64,000 nt of DNA from Halorientalis regularis (GTDB taxonomy: Archaea; Halobacteriota; Halobacteria; Halobacteriales; Haloarculaceae). The translations under genes and the position numbers were made by a program. Positions 1 to 8,012 of this stretch are shown here, piece by piece. The notes beneath the pieces were generated by a model, which worked only from the letters and a program-made list of their open reading frames with translations, made no database searches and was not told the origin of the DNA. The number at the start of each line of letters is the position of its first letter. Position 1 is the stretch's first letter. Location: positions 1 to 64,000 of the forward strand of contig NZ_JALJCL010000015.1 in assembly GCF_023698535.1 (NCBI RefSeq). Direction: 5' to 3'.

Positions 1-114
<114 letters not shown>

Positions 115-119
115 CTCAA

Positions 120-405
120 AAGACGCATAGCGTATAAAGCCGGAGCCGAAGACGGCAGGGTTTATAAATAACACCTCCTCCGCAACCGCGATGGCGTGGC
201 AGATGCCGAAATACACTCAGACTGACAGCATTGGTCGGCCCACGGCGGCCGCGTAGACAGCACCGGCATATCTGTTTCGCATCCGATGTGAATGCATTCT
301 TATCACGATCATGGGGTAGTAATAAAAGGACGAACATAACCTCACAAAGATTTACATACGTGTTTCGGCCCAAACTCTTTCCCGCGACGGAACCGACGGA
401 GCGGT
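120..405. other. Intergenic stretch after the transposable element
   Basis: No convincing gene is seen. A TATA-like TTTATAAATA lies near 170-180 and an A/T-rich GTAATAAAAGG near 317-328; the second could belong to the promoter of the DUF309 gene that starts at 406. Base composition is lower in G+C than the genes that follow. Confidence 0.4.
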
Positions 406-1020
406 ATGGAGACGGCGCTCCGTGCGGGAATCGCGATCTACAACGCCGGCGACTACCACGAGGCCCACGACGCCTGGGAGGACCGCTGGCTCGCCCTCGA
501 CAGCGGAACCGACGACGAGCGGTTCCTCCACGGGCTCATCCAGTTCACCGCGGCCGTCCACCACGCGACCGAACGCAACTGGGCCGGCGTGACGGGGCTG
601 GCCGAGAGCGCCAGTGACTACCTCGACGGCCTGCCCGAGGAGTACCGCGGCGTCGACGTGGCCGCCGCCCGCGCCTACCTGACCGCGCTCAACGCCGACC
701 CCGAGCGGGTCGAGCGCGCGCCGCCGCTCGAACTCACCCACGAGGGGGACGCGATCACCCCCGACGACCTCGACTTTGCGGAATGTGCGGCCGCCGCCGC
801 GGTCTACGCCGAGGACGGCCCCTTCGACGAGGCTGTGATCGAACAGGGGGTCGCGTACGCCCGCGCCGACCTCGACGACGGCGATGCAACCAGTCCGTTC
901 GTCACCTTCGTCATGGACTTCGCCCGGGACGAGGCCCACCGCGGCATCGTCCACCAGCGGCTCTCCGAACGGGTCGACCGACGACAGCGGCGAGAATCGG
1001 ACGTTGACGGGCTGTTCTAG
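406..1020 (+). CDS. DUF309 family protein
   Basis: 204 residues. Near the N-terminus the sequence YNAGDYHEAHDAWEDRW matches the DUF309 signature (F/YN-x-G-x-Y-x-EAHD-x-WE-x-W), a small all-helical family of unknown biochemical role in archaea and bacteria. A conserved H-x-LIQ-x-AA segment follows (around residues 45-55). It is an acidic, soluble protein with no signal peptide. Its stop overlaps by 4 nt the stop of the opposing azf gene, so the two converge tail to tail. ATG at 406 is the first start before the conserved block. Confidence 0.85.
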   Translation: METALRAGIAIYNAGDYHEAHDAWEDRWLALDSGTDDERFLHGLIQFTAAVHHATERNWAGVTGLAESASDYLDGLPEEYRGVDVAAARAYLTALNADPERVERAPPLELTHEGDAITPDDLDFAECAAAAAVYAEDGPFDEAVIEQGVAYARADLDDGDATSPFVTFVMDFARDEAHRGIVHQRLSERVDRRQRRESDVDGLF

Positions 1021-1796
1021 ACGGTACGCTCGTAGTCGGCGACGTGTTCGTCGCCGTCCCACTCGGCACTGTTGTCCTGTGGCTCGTAGCCCAGGGCCTC
1101 CTTGGCCCGCTCCAGCGAGTAGTACTTCCGGTCGTTGTCCGAGATGCCGTAGACGATCTCGTACTCGTAGTCGGCTTCCAGCGTGCGCTCGTGGAGGTGG
1201 GCACAGTCGGGGTAGGAGAGCCACATCGCCTGGCCGCGCTCGTAGTCGATGGGCGGGTGATCTTCGGTGAGGTTGCCGATGCGGACGTTACAGACTGTGA
1301 TGCCGTGTTCGTCGTGGTAGTACCGCCCGAGAACTTCGCCGGTGGCTTTCGAGACGCCGTAGAGGTTGCCCGGTCGGGGGAGTTCGGTCCCGTCGAGGCG
1401 GTAGTCGTCGTCGGCTCGATACATCTCGGGGGTGCGCTCGTCGGTCTCGAAGGCGCCGACGGCGTGGTTCGAGGAGGCGTAGACGAACCGCTCGACGCCG
1501 GCCTCGACCGCTGCCTCGTACATCTTCTGGGTCCCGTCGATGTTGTTCGAGAGGACGCTCTTCCAGGGTGCGGATGGCCGCGGGTCGCCCGCGAGGTGGA
1601 TGATCGCACCGACGCCGTCGACGGCCTCCCGGACCACCGCCTCGTCGATCACGTCGCCGACGAGGTACTCGTGATCGGGCTCTTCGTCCGGCGGATTGTG
1701 GTACATGAGCCGCCAGTCGTACTGCTCGCCGAGGCCCTGCAGGATCGCCTCGCCGACACGCCCGCCAGCACCCGTGAGCAAAACCGGGTCGTCCAT
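1017..1796 (-). CDS. azf: NAD-dependent glucose-6-phosphate dehydrogenase (Azf), extended SDR family
   Basis: 259 residues, the usual size of haloarchaeal Azf (about 260), which oxidises glucose-6-phosphate with NAD in the haloarchaeal oxidative pentose phosphate pathway. The nucleotide-binding GAGGRVG lies at residues 9-15, the DNNxxG-like NNIDGT at 84-89, and the catalytic Y146-x3-K150 in LYGVSK. The fold is the NAD-dependent epimerase/SDR type with no transmembrane segments. Gene size, the residues GNLYGVSKATGE and the C-terminal WxGDEHV-like tail support Azf over a generic sugar epimerase, though other NAD epimerases share the motifs. Confidence 0.8.
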   Translation of the reverse strand: MDDPVLLTGAGGRVGEAILQGLGEQYDWRLMYHNPPDEEPDHEYLVGDVIDEAVVREAVDGVGAIIHLAGDPRPSAPWKSVLSNNIDGTQKMYEAAVEAGVERFVYASSNHAVGAFETDERTPEMYRADDDYRLDGTELPRPGNLYGVSKATGEVLGRYYHDEHGITVCNVRIGNLTEDHPPIDYERGQAMWLSYPDCAHLHERTLEADYEYEIVYGISDNDRKYYSLERAKEALGYEPQDNSAEWDGDEHVADYERTV

Positions 1797-1907
1797 TCGA
1801 GTAAACCTCAGCGACGGCGCGAGTAAGTAAGATGCGGTTCGGTACCTCTCAAACGAGTAATCAATTACGACTAACGAGTCCAGCGGGGGAACCGCCGTCG
1901 AGTACCC

Positions 1908-2522
1908 TTACTGCACCGGTCGGGCGAAGGCGAGCGTCCCGCTGATGTTGTCGATGTAGACCTGCACCACGTCGCCCTCGCTGGTGCCGGGGACGAAGAT
2001 GCGGTATTTGCCTTTCTCGGCGACGCCGTCGCCTTTCCGGCCCATCCCGGTGATTTTGACCTGGTAGGTCTCGCCCTCTTCCAGGGTCGCGGTGGTGGAC
2101 TGGTTCGAGGATTTCGTCGAGCGCTTGTCGACCGGGCGGAAGGCCCCACAGGCCTCACACCGGAGCATCTGGGTGCGGTCCTCGGTGGTGAGTTTCGTGT
2201 CCGGCAGCCCACACTCCGAACAGATCACGTACTCGTCGGCGTAGGCGTCGAGGACGGCCTCGAAGTCCGCGGCGGAGAAGGTCCCGTTGTAGCGGCTCCG
2301 GTCGCCGTCGAACTGGCCGTTGGTCCCGAACTCCCGCTGGACGTAGCGGTGGACGTGTTCGGGCTCCCGCGAGAGCGCGTCCGCGATGGATTTGAGGTTG
2401 GTCAACCGGGTGAAGGCACCGTCCTCCTGGGCGGCCGGGTCGGGGATCTGGAGTCGCTGCTGGCTCGCTGTCCGCTCGGGCAGGGCGTCGTAGGCCCGGT
2501 CGAGCGCGACGTCATAGTCCAT
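1908..2522 (-). CDS. Translation initiation factor aIF2-beta with C-terminal TRAM domain
   Basis: 204 residues starting at MDYDVALDRAY; the open frame extends about 80 codons further upstream, but that part has no family likeness and overlaps mptD. Residues 1-95 are the eIF2B/eIF5 domain (RYNGTFS). C101, C104, C122 and C125 form the zinc ribbon. Residues 148-204 form a TRAM (RNA-binding OB) domain, GMGRKGDGVAEKGKYRIFVPG. The beta subunit with aIF2-alpha and gamma delivers initiator tRNA to the ribosome. A TRAM fusion at the C-terminus is a known haloarchaeal form. The gene is divergent from mptD, with about 120 bp between the starts. Confidence 0.93.
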   Translation of the reverse strand: MDYDVALDRAYDALPERTASQQRLQIPDPAAQEDGAFTRLTNLKSIADALSREPEHVHRYVQREFGTNGQFDGDRSRYNGTFSAADFEAVLDAYADEYVICSECGLPDTKLTTEDRTQMLRCEACGAFRPVDKRSTKSSNQSTTATLEEGETYQVKITGMGRKGDGVAEKGKYRIFVPGTSEGDVVQVYIDNISGTLAFARPVQ

Positions 2523-2643
2523 ACACTCCGGAATCGGCCGACACCGAAAAGCGTTCCGTGGTCGATCGTGGCGTGGCCCGCGACCGCCAGCCCACCGCCC
2601 GGCTCCCGGAACACACTTCCCCGCGCCGGCCCCCCATTCCGGT

Positions 2644-2991
2644 ATGGAACCGAGCGACGCACAGGCCGCCTGTTTCGAGGCGGGAATCAAGTTCGGCTCG
2701 CTGTACCACCAGTTCGCAGGCACGCCGGTGAGTCCGGACAGCGCCGACTCGCTGGCCCGCGCCATGGCGGAGTCGATCGAGAACCAGCCCCACTGCGAGG
2801 CGGTGACCGTCGAGATCCTGACCGAGGAACTCGAACGCGCCCTCGCGGACGGCCCGGCCGACTACACCGAACTCACGGGCCGATTCCTCGACGTGGAGAT
2901 CCGCATCGACTACGAGGGCCACACCGTTCGGACCCGGATGGAGATGGAAGACGGGTACCCCCTGATGCGACTCGTCGACGTGGACGGCTGA
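2644..2991 (+). CDS. mptD: Archaeal dihydroneopterin aldolase (MptD family)
   Basis: 115 residues matching the archaeal MptD/DUF381 family, which converts 7,8-dihydroneopterin to 6-hydroxymethyl-7,8-dihydropterin in pterin/tetrahydrofolate synthesis and is unrelated in sequence to bacterial FolB. Family landmarks are FEAGIKFGSLYHQFAGTPVS near residues 11-30, QPHCEAVTVEI (47-58) and a C-terminal DGYPLMRL. It is a cytosolic, acidic protein. It is monocistronic, and a histidine kinase gene starts 84 bp downstream on the same strand. Confidence 0.8.
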   Translation: MEPSDAQAACFEAGIKFGSLYHQFAGTPVSPDSADSLARAMAESIENQPHCEAVTVEILTEELERALADGPADYTELTGRFLDVEIRIDYEGHTVRTRMEMEDGYPLMRLVDVDG

Positions 2992-3075
2992 GTGCCCACT
3001 GCCCCACATATCGCCCCGTCGAACCGCACGTAGCTTTTTCACCGTCGATTCCCTGTTTCTGCTGATAACTGTGCA

Positions 3076-5178
3076 ATGGCGGGGCTTCAGCCACTCATCG
3101 TCCCCCTTCTCCTGTTCTCGACGGCGCTGTCTGTCGGGTTGATCGTCGTCGCCCGACAGAGCCGCGAGGAGAGTGGCGTCCGGGAGTTCACGTTCCTGAT
3201 GCTGGCGGCCGCCATCTGGTCGGGGGGCCACGCACTCCAGTTCGCGGCGGGCGACCTCACGTGGATGCTCCTCTGGCGGACCGTGGGCTACGTCGGCCAC
3301 AACCTCGTCCCCGTGGGCTTTCTCGTGTTCATGCTGACGTACACGGGGTACAGCGAGTGGGTGACGCGCCGGACGGTCGCACTGCTGGCGGCCGAACCCC
3401 TGTTCGTGGCCGTCGTCCTCACGCCCACGAATCCCCTCCACAACCTGATCTACGCCGAGGTCGGTGTCGAACAGGTCGGCTCGTTGGCCGTCCTCGCGCG
3501 TTCGTTCGGCCCGTGGTACTGGGTCAACACGACCTACAACTACCTCCTCGTGACCGCGGGTCTCGTCCTCTGTCTCCGGATGGCCCTGGGATCGCGCCAG
3601 CACTACCGCCGGCAGGGGACGGCCCTGCTCGCCGGCGCGGTGCCGGCCTTCGCGGCGAACATCGCCTGGGTGCTCGGCCTGACGCCTGTCGACTACACCC
3701 CGCTGACGCTTGGCTTTCTCGGCCTCGTCTGGAGCATCGCGCTCTTTCGCTACCGGTTGCTCGATCTGGTCCCGGTCGCCCGCGATACCGTCCTCGACAA
3801 CATCCGTGACGGGTACATGGTGCTGGACGACCAGTTCCGGATCGTCGACCTGAATCCCGCGGCCCGTGACGTGCTCGACGACCCCGACGATGCGCTCGGC
3901 CAGCCGGTCGTCGAGGCGTTCCCGGCCTGTGCAGACCTCTTCGACCGCGGCGACTCGGGGACCGAGATCAGAGACGAGATCGTCGTCGAGGACGGCGACT
4001 CGAAACGCTACTTCGACGCCGAGTTGACTACCCTTCGCGACGCCCGTATCACGGGCCGGCTCCTCCTCTTGCGCGACATCACCGGTCGCCGGTCGATCGA
4101 GCAGTGGTACCGCACGCTCACCGAGCGGTCCACCGACATCGTCACCGTCACCGACGCCGAGGGCCGGATCTCCTACCAGAGCCCCTCGGCCGAACGGGTG
4201 CTCGGCTACGACGCCGCCGACCTCGTCGGGACGCCGCTGGTGGAGCTGGTCCACCCCGACGACCGGATGGCCGTCCAGGAACGGTTCCCCGACTGGGGGT
4301 CGACCGAGGAGGCAGCCGTCGAGTACCGCGTCGAGGCCGCCGACGGCACCTGGCGCTGGATCGAGTCCCGCGGCCGGAACCTGCTCGACGATCCCACCGT
4401 CGGCGGCATCGTCGTCAACTCCCGGGAGATCACCGAGCGCAAACACCACGAGCAGGACCTCGAACGGAAAAACGACCGGCTCGACCGCTTCGCGACCCTC
4501 GTCTCCCACGACCTCCGGAACCCCCTGACCGTCATCGACGGCCGTCTGCAGATCGCCAAGGAGACCGGCGACCCCGAACACTTCGCGGCCATCTCCAGTG
4601 CGGTCGAGCGCATGGAACGGCTCATCGACGACATGCTGACGCTGGCCCGCCAGGGCGCGGTCGTCGGCGACCCCGCGGCCGTCGATCCCGTCCCCATCGT
4701 GCAGGACGCCTGGGCACACACCGGCACGGAGTCGGCCACGATCCGCCTCGAACCGCTCCCCGATACCGTCGTCGCCGACCCGGATCGGCTCCGGGAACTG
4801 TTCGAGAACCTGTTCCGTAATGCGGTGGAACACGGTGGACCGACCGTCACCGTCGCCGTCGGTTCGGTCGAGGGACACGCCGACGCGGCCGGCACCCCGC
4901 CGGGGACGACCGGCCTGTACGTCGCCGACGACGGGCCGGGCCTCCCCGACGACGCCGACGTGTTCGCGCACGGATTCACCACGAGCGACGGCGGCACCGG
5001 GTTCGGTCTGAGCATCGTCGCCGACATCGTCGACGCGCACGGCTGGTCGATCACGGGGACCGAGGCCGACGAACTCGGCGGCGCTCGCTTCGAGATCTCC
5101 GACATCGAGACCGAACCCGGTTCGGCGGCGACCGGCGACGCCCCGAATCCCGAGTCCGAACCGTCACAGTCGGGGTGA
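3076..5178 (+). CDS. Membrane-bound sensor histidine kinase (7TM N-terminal domain, two PAS, HisKA, HATPase)
   Basis: 700 residues. Residues 1-230 contain about seven hydrophobic segments of the histidine-kinase N-terminal 7TM type (NTTYNYLLV, RYRLLDLVPVARD at the exit). Two PAS domains follow (about 235-345 and 346-460; YMVLDDQFRIVDLN and DIVTVTDAEGRISYQSPSAERVLGYD). The H-box SHDLRNP places the phospho-acceptor at H478. N-box FRNAVEHG and G-boxes DDGPGLPDD and GTGFGLSIV complete the ATPase. No response regulator lies next to it, so the partner is unknown. The ligand cannot be told from sequence. ATG at 3076 follows mptD by 84 bp. Confidence 0.92.
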   Translation: MAGLQPLIVPLLLFSTALSVGLIVVARQSREESGVREFTFLMLAAAIWSGGHALQFAAGDLTWMLLWRTVGYVGHNLVPVGFLVFMLTYTGYSEWVTRRTVALLAAEPLFVAVVLTPTNPLHNLIYAEVGVEQVGSLAVLARSFGPWYWVNTTYNYLLVTAGLVLCLRMALGSRQHYRRQGTALLAGAVPAFAANIAWVLGLTPVDYTPLTLGFLGLVWSIALFRYRLLDLVPVARDTVLDNIRDGYMVLDDQFRIVDLNPAARDVLDDPDDALGQPVVEAFPACADLFDRGDSGTEIRDEIVVEDGDSKRYFDAELTTLRDARITGRLLLLRDITGRRSIEQWYRTLTERSTDIVTVTDAEGRISYQSPSAERVLGYDAADLVGTPLVELVHPDDRMAVQERFPDWGSTEEAAVEYRVEAADGTWRWIESRGRNLLDDPTVGGIVVNSREITERKHHEQDLERKNDRLDRFATLVSHDLRNPLTVIDGRLQIAKETGDPEHFAAISSAVERMERLIDDMLTLARQGAVVGDPAAVDPVPIVQDAWAHTGTESATIRLEPLPDTVVADPDRLRELFENLFRNAVEHGGPTVTVAVGSVEGHADAAGTPPGTTGLYVADDGPGLPDDADVFAHGFTTSDGGTGFGLSIVADIVDAHGWSITGTEADELGGARFEISDIETEPGSAATGDAPNPESEPSQSG

Positions 5179-5252
5179 CTGCCCGTGCCGGCCCGGTTGC
5201 TGGGCGTGAGAAGCGACGAAAAACGGATGTAGCTGGTGACTGAAACGCCGGT

Positions 5253-6242
5253 ATGTCCCTCCACGCAGTCGACGATGTCGGTGACGCGATCGACGTGACC
5301 CGTGCGTTCCTGTTCCCCGTCGACCGATCCCGGTGGCTCCGCCTCGCGGTCGTGGCGTTCTTCGTCGCCGGCGGGTTCGGCCTGAACGGTCCGACCAACG
5401 TCGGCTCCTCGGTGTCGAGTTCCGGCAGCGGCGTCTCGGAACTACCCGAGACGATCCCGGGAGACGTGCTGGCCATCCTGGCGCTGGTCGCCGCCGTCGT
5501 CGTCGCCGTCCTCGTCGTCCTCGGGGTGATCGGCTCGATCATGGAGTTCGTCTTCGTCGAATCGCTCCGGAGCGAAGCGGTCCACGTCAGACGGTACGGC
5601 CGCCGGTATCTGGGCGCTGGCCTCCGACTCTTTGCCTTCCGACTCGGCGTCTTCCTGCTCGCCGCGGGACTGGTCGCCGCCGTCGTCTACGTCGCCGGCC
5701 CGACCGGCCCCGTGCTGACCTGGACCGACGCACAGATCCTCTCGGCCGTCCTGCTGGTGCTCCCGCTGATCGTACTCCTGTTCCCGCTGGTCGCCCTGAT
5801 CAACGGGTTCACCGTCGACTTCGTGGTCCCCGTCGTCGTCCTGCAGGATCGCTCGATCCTCGGTGGCTGGCGACGCTTCTGGCCGACCCTTCGCAGCGAT
5901 CTCTGGCAGTACGCCGCCTACGTCCTCGTCGCCTTCCTGCTCAACATCGTCGTCGGCCTCGCCGCGGCGACCGTGATCGGTATCGCCGCCGTCGCGCTGG
6001 CCATTCCGTTCCTCCTGGTTGGCCTCGCCGCCTTCTTCGTCGGTGGCGGGACGCTCACGACCGTCGTGATCGCCGTCCTCGTCGTCCTCGGCCTCGTCTA
6101 CGTCGCTCTCGTGCTGGCCGCGGTCGGCCTCGTGCAGGTCCCGCTCCAGACGTTCCTGCGCTACTACACCCTGCTGGTACTGGGGGACACCGACGACGAC
6201 CTCGATCTGATCCCCGACCAGCGAACCGCCGTCCGGAAGTGA
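5253..6242 (+). CDS. Haloarchaeal multi-pass membrane protein (DUF7544-like)
   Basis: 329 residues with about six to seven hydrophobic segments (roughly 27-45, 70-95, 125-150, 160-190, 215-250, 260-300). The N-terminal signature AIDVTRAFLFPVDRSRWLRLAVVAFF and the central GGWRRFWPTLRSDLWQY resemble a haloarchaeal family of uncharacterised integral membrane proteins often labelled DUF7544. No catalytic motif is visible. The gene starts 75 bp after the histidine kinase on the same strand and could be cotranscribed with it, but functional coupling is only a possibility. Confidence 0.65.
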   Translation: MSLHAVDDVGDAIDVTRAFLFPVDRSRWLRLAVVAFFVAGGFGLNGPTNVGSSVSSSGSGVSELPETIPGDVLAILALVAAVVVAVLVVLGVIGSIMEFVFVESLRSEAVHVRRYGRRYLGAGLRLFAFRLGVFLLAAGLVAAVVYVAGPTGPVLTWTDAQILSAVLLVLPLIVLLFPLVALINGFTVDFVVPVVVLQDRSILGGWRRFWPTLRSDLWQYAAYVLVAFLLNIVVGLAAATVIGIAAVALAIPFLLVGLAAFFVGGGTLTTVVIAVLVVLGLVYVALVLAAVGLVQVPLQTFLRYYTLLVLGDTDDDLDLIPDQRTAVRK

Positions 6243-6345
6243 CGGTCCACACGTCGGCCCGCCCGAAACCGGCACATCGCTGTCCTGCGATTACACTTTC
6301 ACTTTCGGGCGGGTTTTTATACCCTTTCCCGCCGAAGCGGACGGT

Positions 6346-6807
6346 ATGGGTCAGACGACTCTGGACGACGACGAACTGTTCGACGAGGCAGCCTCGGAGA
6401 TGCGCGAGGACGTCGAGGAATCGCTCGCGAACGCCCGCGAAGCACTGCCGGAAGGTGACGCCATTTGGGACGTGGACGCCGACAACACGCTCGGCGTTCT
6501 GAACGGCCTGCGGTCGGCGCTGGACCCGGGCGAGGCCGAGGCGCACCTCACCGACGCGAAGAAGTGGTACACGATGGGTGAACGCGCCGACGCCTTCGAG
6601 GACGCCGACGACCTCGCCGAGGAGATCGAGACACTCGACGAGGTCTTCGCGGACATCGCGGACGCACACGAGCAGGTGAGCGACCTCGCCAGCACCGTGC
6701 CGGAACTGCGGGGCGCGCTGGACGACGCCCACGACGCCGCCGAGGAGGACGAGGAAGCCGACGCCGAGGCCGATGCAGACGCCGAGGAAGCCGAAGCCGC
6801 CGACTAG
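6346..6807 (+). CDS. DUF5790 family protein
   Basis: 153 residues, extremely acidic. The start MGQTTLDDDELFDEAASEMREDVE and the central GVLNGLRSALDPGEAEAHLTDAKKWYTMGERADAFEDADDL match the haloarchaea-specific DUF5790 family. The C-terminus is low-complexity Glu/Ala/Asp from about residue 132. It is predicted helical, probably partly coiled coil, with no known function. A clear promoter candidate TTTTTATACCC lies 25-35 bp upstream. Its stop overlaps the stop of the opposing creatininase-family gene by 4 nt. Confidence 0.8.
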   Translation: MGQTTLDDDELFDEAASEMREDVEESLANAREALPEGDAIWDVDADNTLGVLNGLRSALDPGEAEAHLTDAKKWYTMGERADAFEDADDLAEEIETLDEVFADIADAHEQVSDLASTVPELRGALDDAHDAAEEDEEADAEADADAEEAEAAD

Positions 6808-7553
6808 CGGTGATCTGGCAGATCGGACTCGCGGTCCGCCACCCGTGCCAGTAGCGCCGACAGCGCCGCCGCCGCGTCGTCGACCAGTCGCTCGCCCAGG
6901 TCGGCGTCCCCCTCGCTGGGATCGCCGACCGTCCCGTTCTCGCTGAACGCCGCGCTGTCGTAGGCCAGATTCACGCCCTGTTCCCACTCGCCCCAGCCGT
7001 CGGCTCCGTCCGCGGCCGCCTCGTCCAGCCGCTCCTCGTGGACCAGTTCCGGATGGAGATACGCGAGCGCGCTCGTCTCGAGGGGGCCGCCGTGGCCCAT
7101 CGTGACCCCCTCGGAATCGACGGCGTCGAACCAGGTGAACGGAACGGCGTACCCCTTGGTGTGGCGCGTGACGCGGGCCGTGACCTCCCGGAGCGCGGCG
7201 ACGTTGCCGCCGTGGCCGTTGACGAGGACGACCCTCTGCCAGCCGTGGGACTGCAGGCCCTCGACGGTCTCGCGCACGTAGTCACGGAAGGTGTCCTCGC
7301 TCACCCACAGCGTCCCGGTGAACTGGCGGTGTTCCTCGGCGACGCCCACTGGGATCGCGGGCGCGACCACGACCGACTCGCCGGTGTCGGCCTCGTACCG
7401 TTCTGCCCCACGCTCCGCGACGGCCTCGGCGGTGAGGAAATCGGTTCCGAGCGGCGCGTGGGGGCCGTGCTGTTCGGTGCTGCCGACCGGAAGGACCGCG
7501 AGGTCGGCGTCGGCGGCGTCGGCGTCGGTCCAGGTGGCCTCGGCGAGATTCAT
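6804..7553 (-). CDS. Creatininase family amidohydrolase (possibly the ArfB-type formamide hydrolase)
   Basis: 249 residues. Metal ligands of the creatininase fold are visible: E27 and H29 in STEQHGPHAP, D38, H114 in NGHGGN, and E158 in GHGGPLETS. In archaea a member of this family (ArfB) removes the formyl group from a pyrimidine intermediate of riboflavin/F420 synthesis; haloarchaea carry an orthologue, but other paralogues exist, so the exact substrate is not settled. It is cytosolic, and its start is divergent from a small membrane-anchored TRAM-like protein 89 bp away. Confidence 0.75.
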   Translation of the reverse strand: MNLAEATWTDADAADADLAVLPVGSTEQHGPHAPLGTDFLTAEAVAERGAERYEADTGESVVVAPAIPVGVAEEHRQFTGTLWVSEDTFRDYVRETVEGLQSHGWQRVVLVNGHGGNVAALREVTARVTRHTKGYAVPFTWFDAVDSEGVTMGHGGPLETSALAYLHPELVHEERLDEAAADGADGWGEWEQGVNLAYDSAAFSENGTVGDPSEGDADLGERLVDDAAAALSALLARVADRESDLPDHR

Positions 7554-7642
7554 TATCGGACTCCTCGGCCGGCGGGCACGTAAGCGCCCCGGCGGGCGGG
7601 GGAAGCCAACAGGCTAAACCCCTCCCGCTCGCACGAGCGCGT

Positions 7643-7996
7643 ATGGAGTACGTCTGGATTCTCGGCGGCGTCGCGGTCGTCGCCATCGCGCTCGGGTGGA
7701 TCGGGTATCTCTGGCGGTGGCGGTCCGCGGAAGCCCGCGAGTCCAAGCAGGCACACGAGGCCGCCCAGGAGCGGGCCCCGCCGGTCGAACTCGGCGAGAC
7801 CTACGAGTTCGGCATCACCGAGTTCACCGACCACCACTCCGGCGACCGGGTCGCGGTCGGCAAAGTCGAGGGGTTCGTCCTCTTTACTGGGGACGTGCCC
7901 GATTCCACCGACGAGGGCGACGTGATCCGCGCGAAAGTCCTCTCGTTCAACGAGGGCCGGACCTCCGCCGACGCGACGTTCGTCGAGCAGGTCTGA
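7643..7996 (+). CDS. Membrane-anchored small OB/TRAM-like protein
   Basis: 117 residues. Residues 3-26 form one transmembrane helix, followed by a basic/charged linker. The C-terminal half (about 47-115) has the strand pattern GETYEFGITEF-x-GDRVAVGKVEGFVLFTGDVPDSTDEGDVIRAKVLSF, resembling TRAM/OB domains (compare the TRAM of aIF2-beta in this window). A membrane-tethered RNA-binding module is therefore possible, but this rests on pattern likeness only. It is monocistronic; the ABC exporter gene converges from the other side, 16 bp away. Confidence 0.6.
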   Translation: MEYVWILGGVAVVAIALGWIGYLWRWRSAEARESKQAHEAAQERAPPVELGETYEFGITEFTDHHSGDRVAVGKVEGFVLFTGDVPDSTDEGDVIRAKVLSFNEGRTSADATFVEQV

Positions 7997-8012
7997 AAGA
8001 TGGCTCCCCGCC

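Noticed and set aside
1908-2765. Longer aIF2-beta with an 80-residue N-terminal extension
   Set aside because: The extension is Gly/Arg/Pro-rich, overlaps mptD on the other strand and is absent from the family start MDYDVALDRAY.
2512-5040. An 842-codon minus-strand frame opposite the histidine kinase
   Set aside because: Val/Gly/Asp/Arg-rich shadow of a GC-rich gene; the plus strand has full histidine-kinase domain order and motifs.
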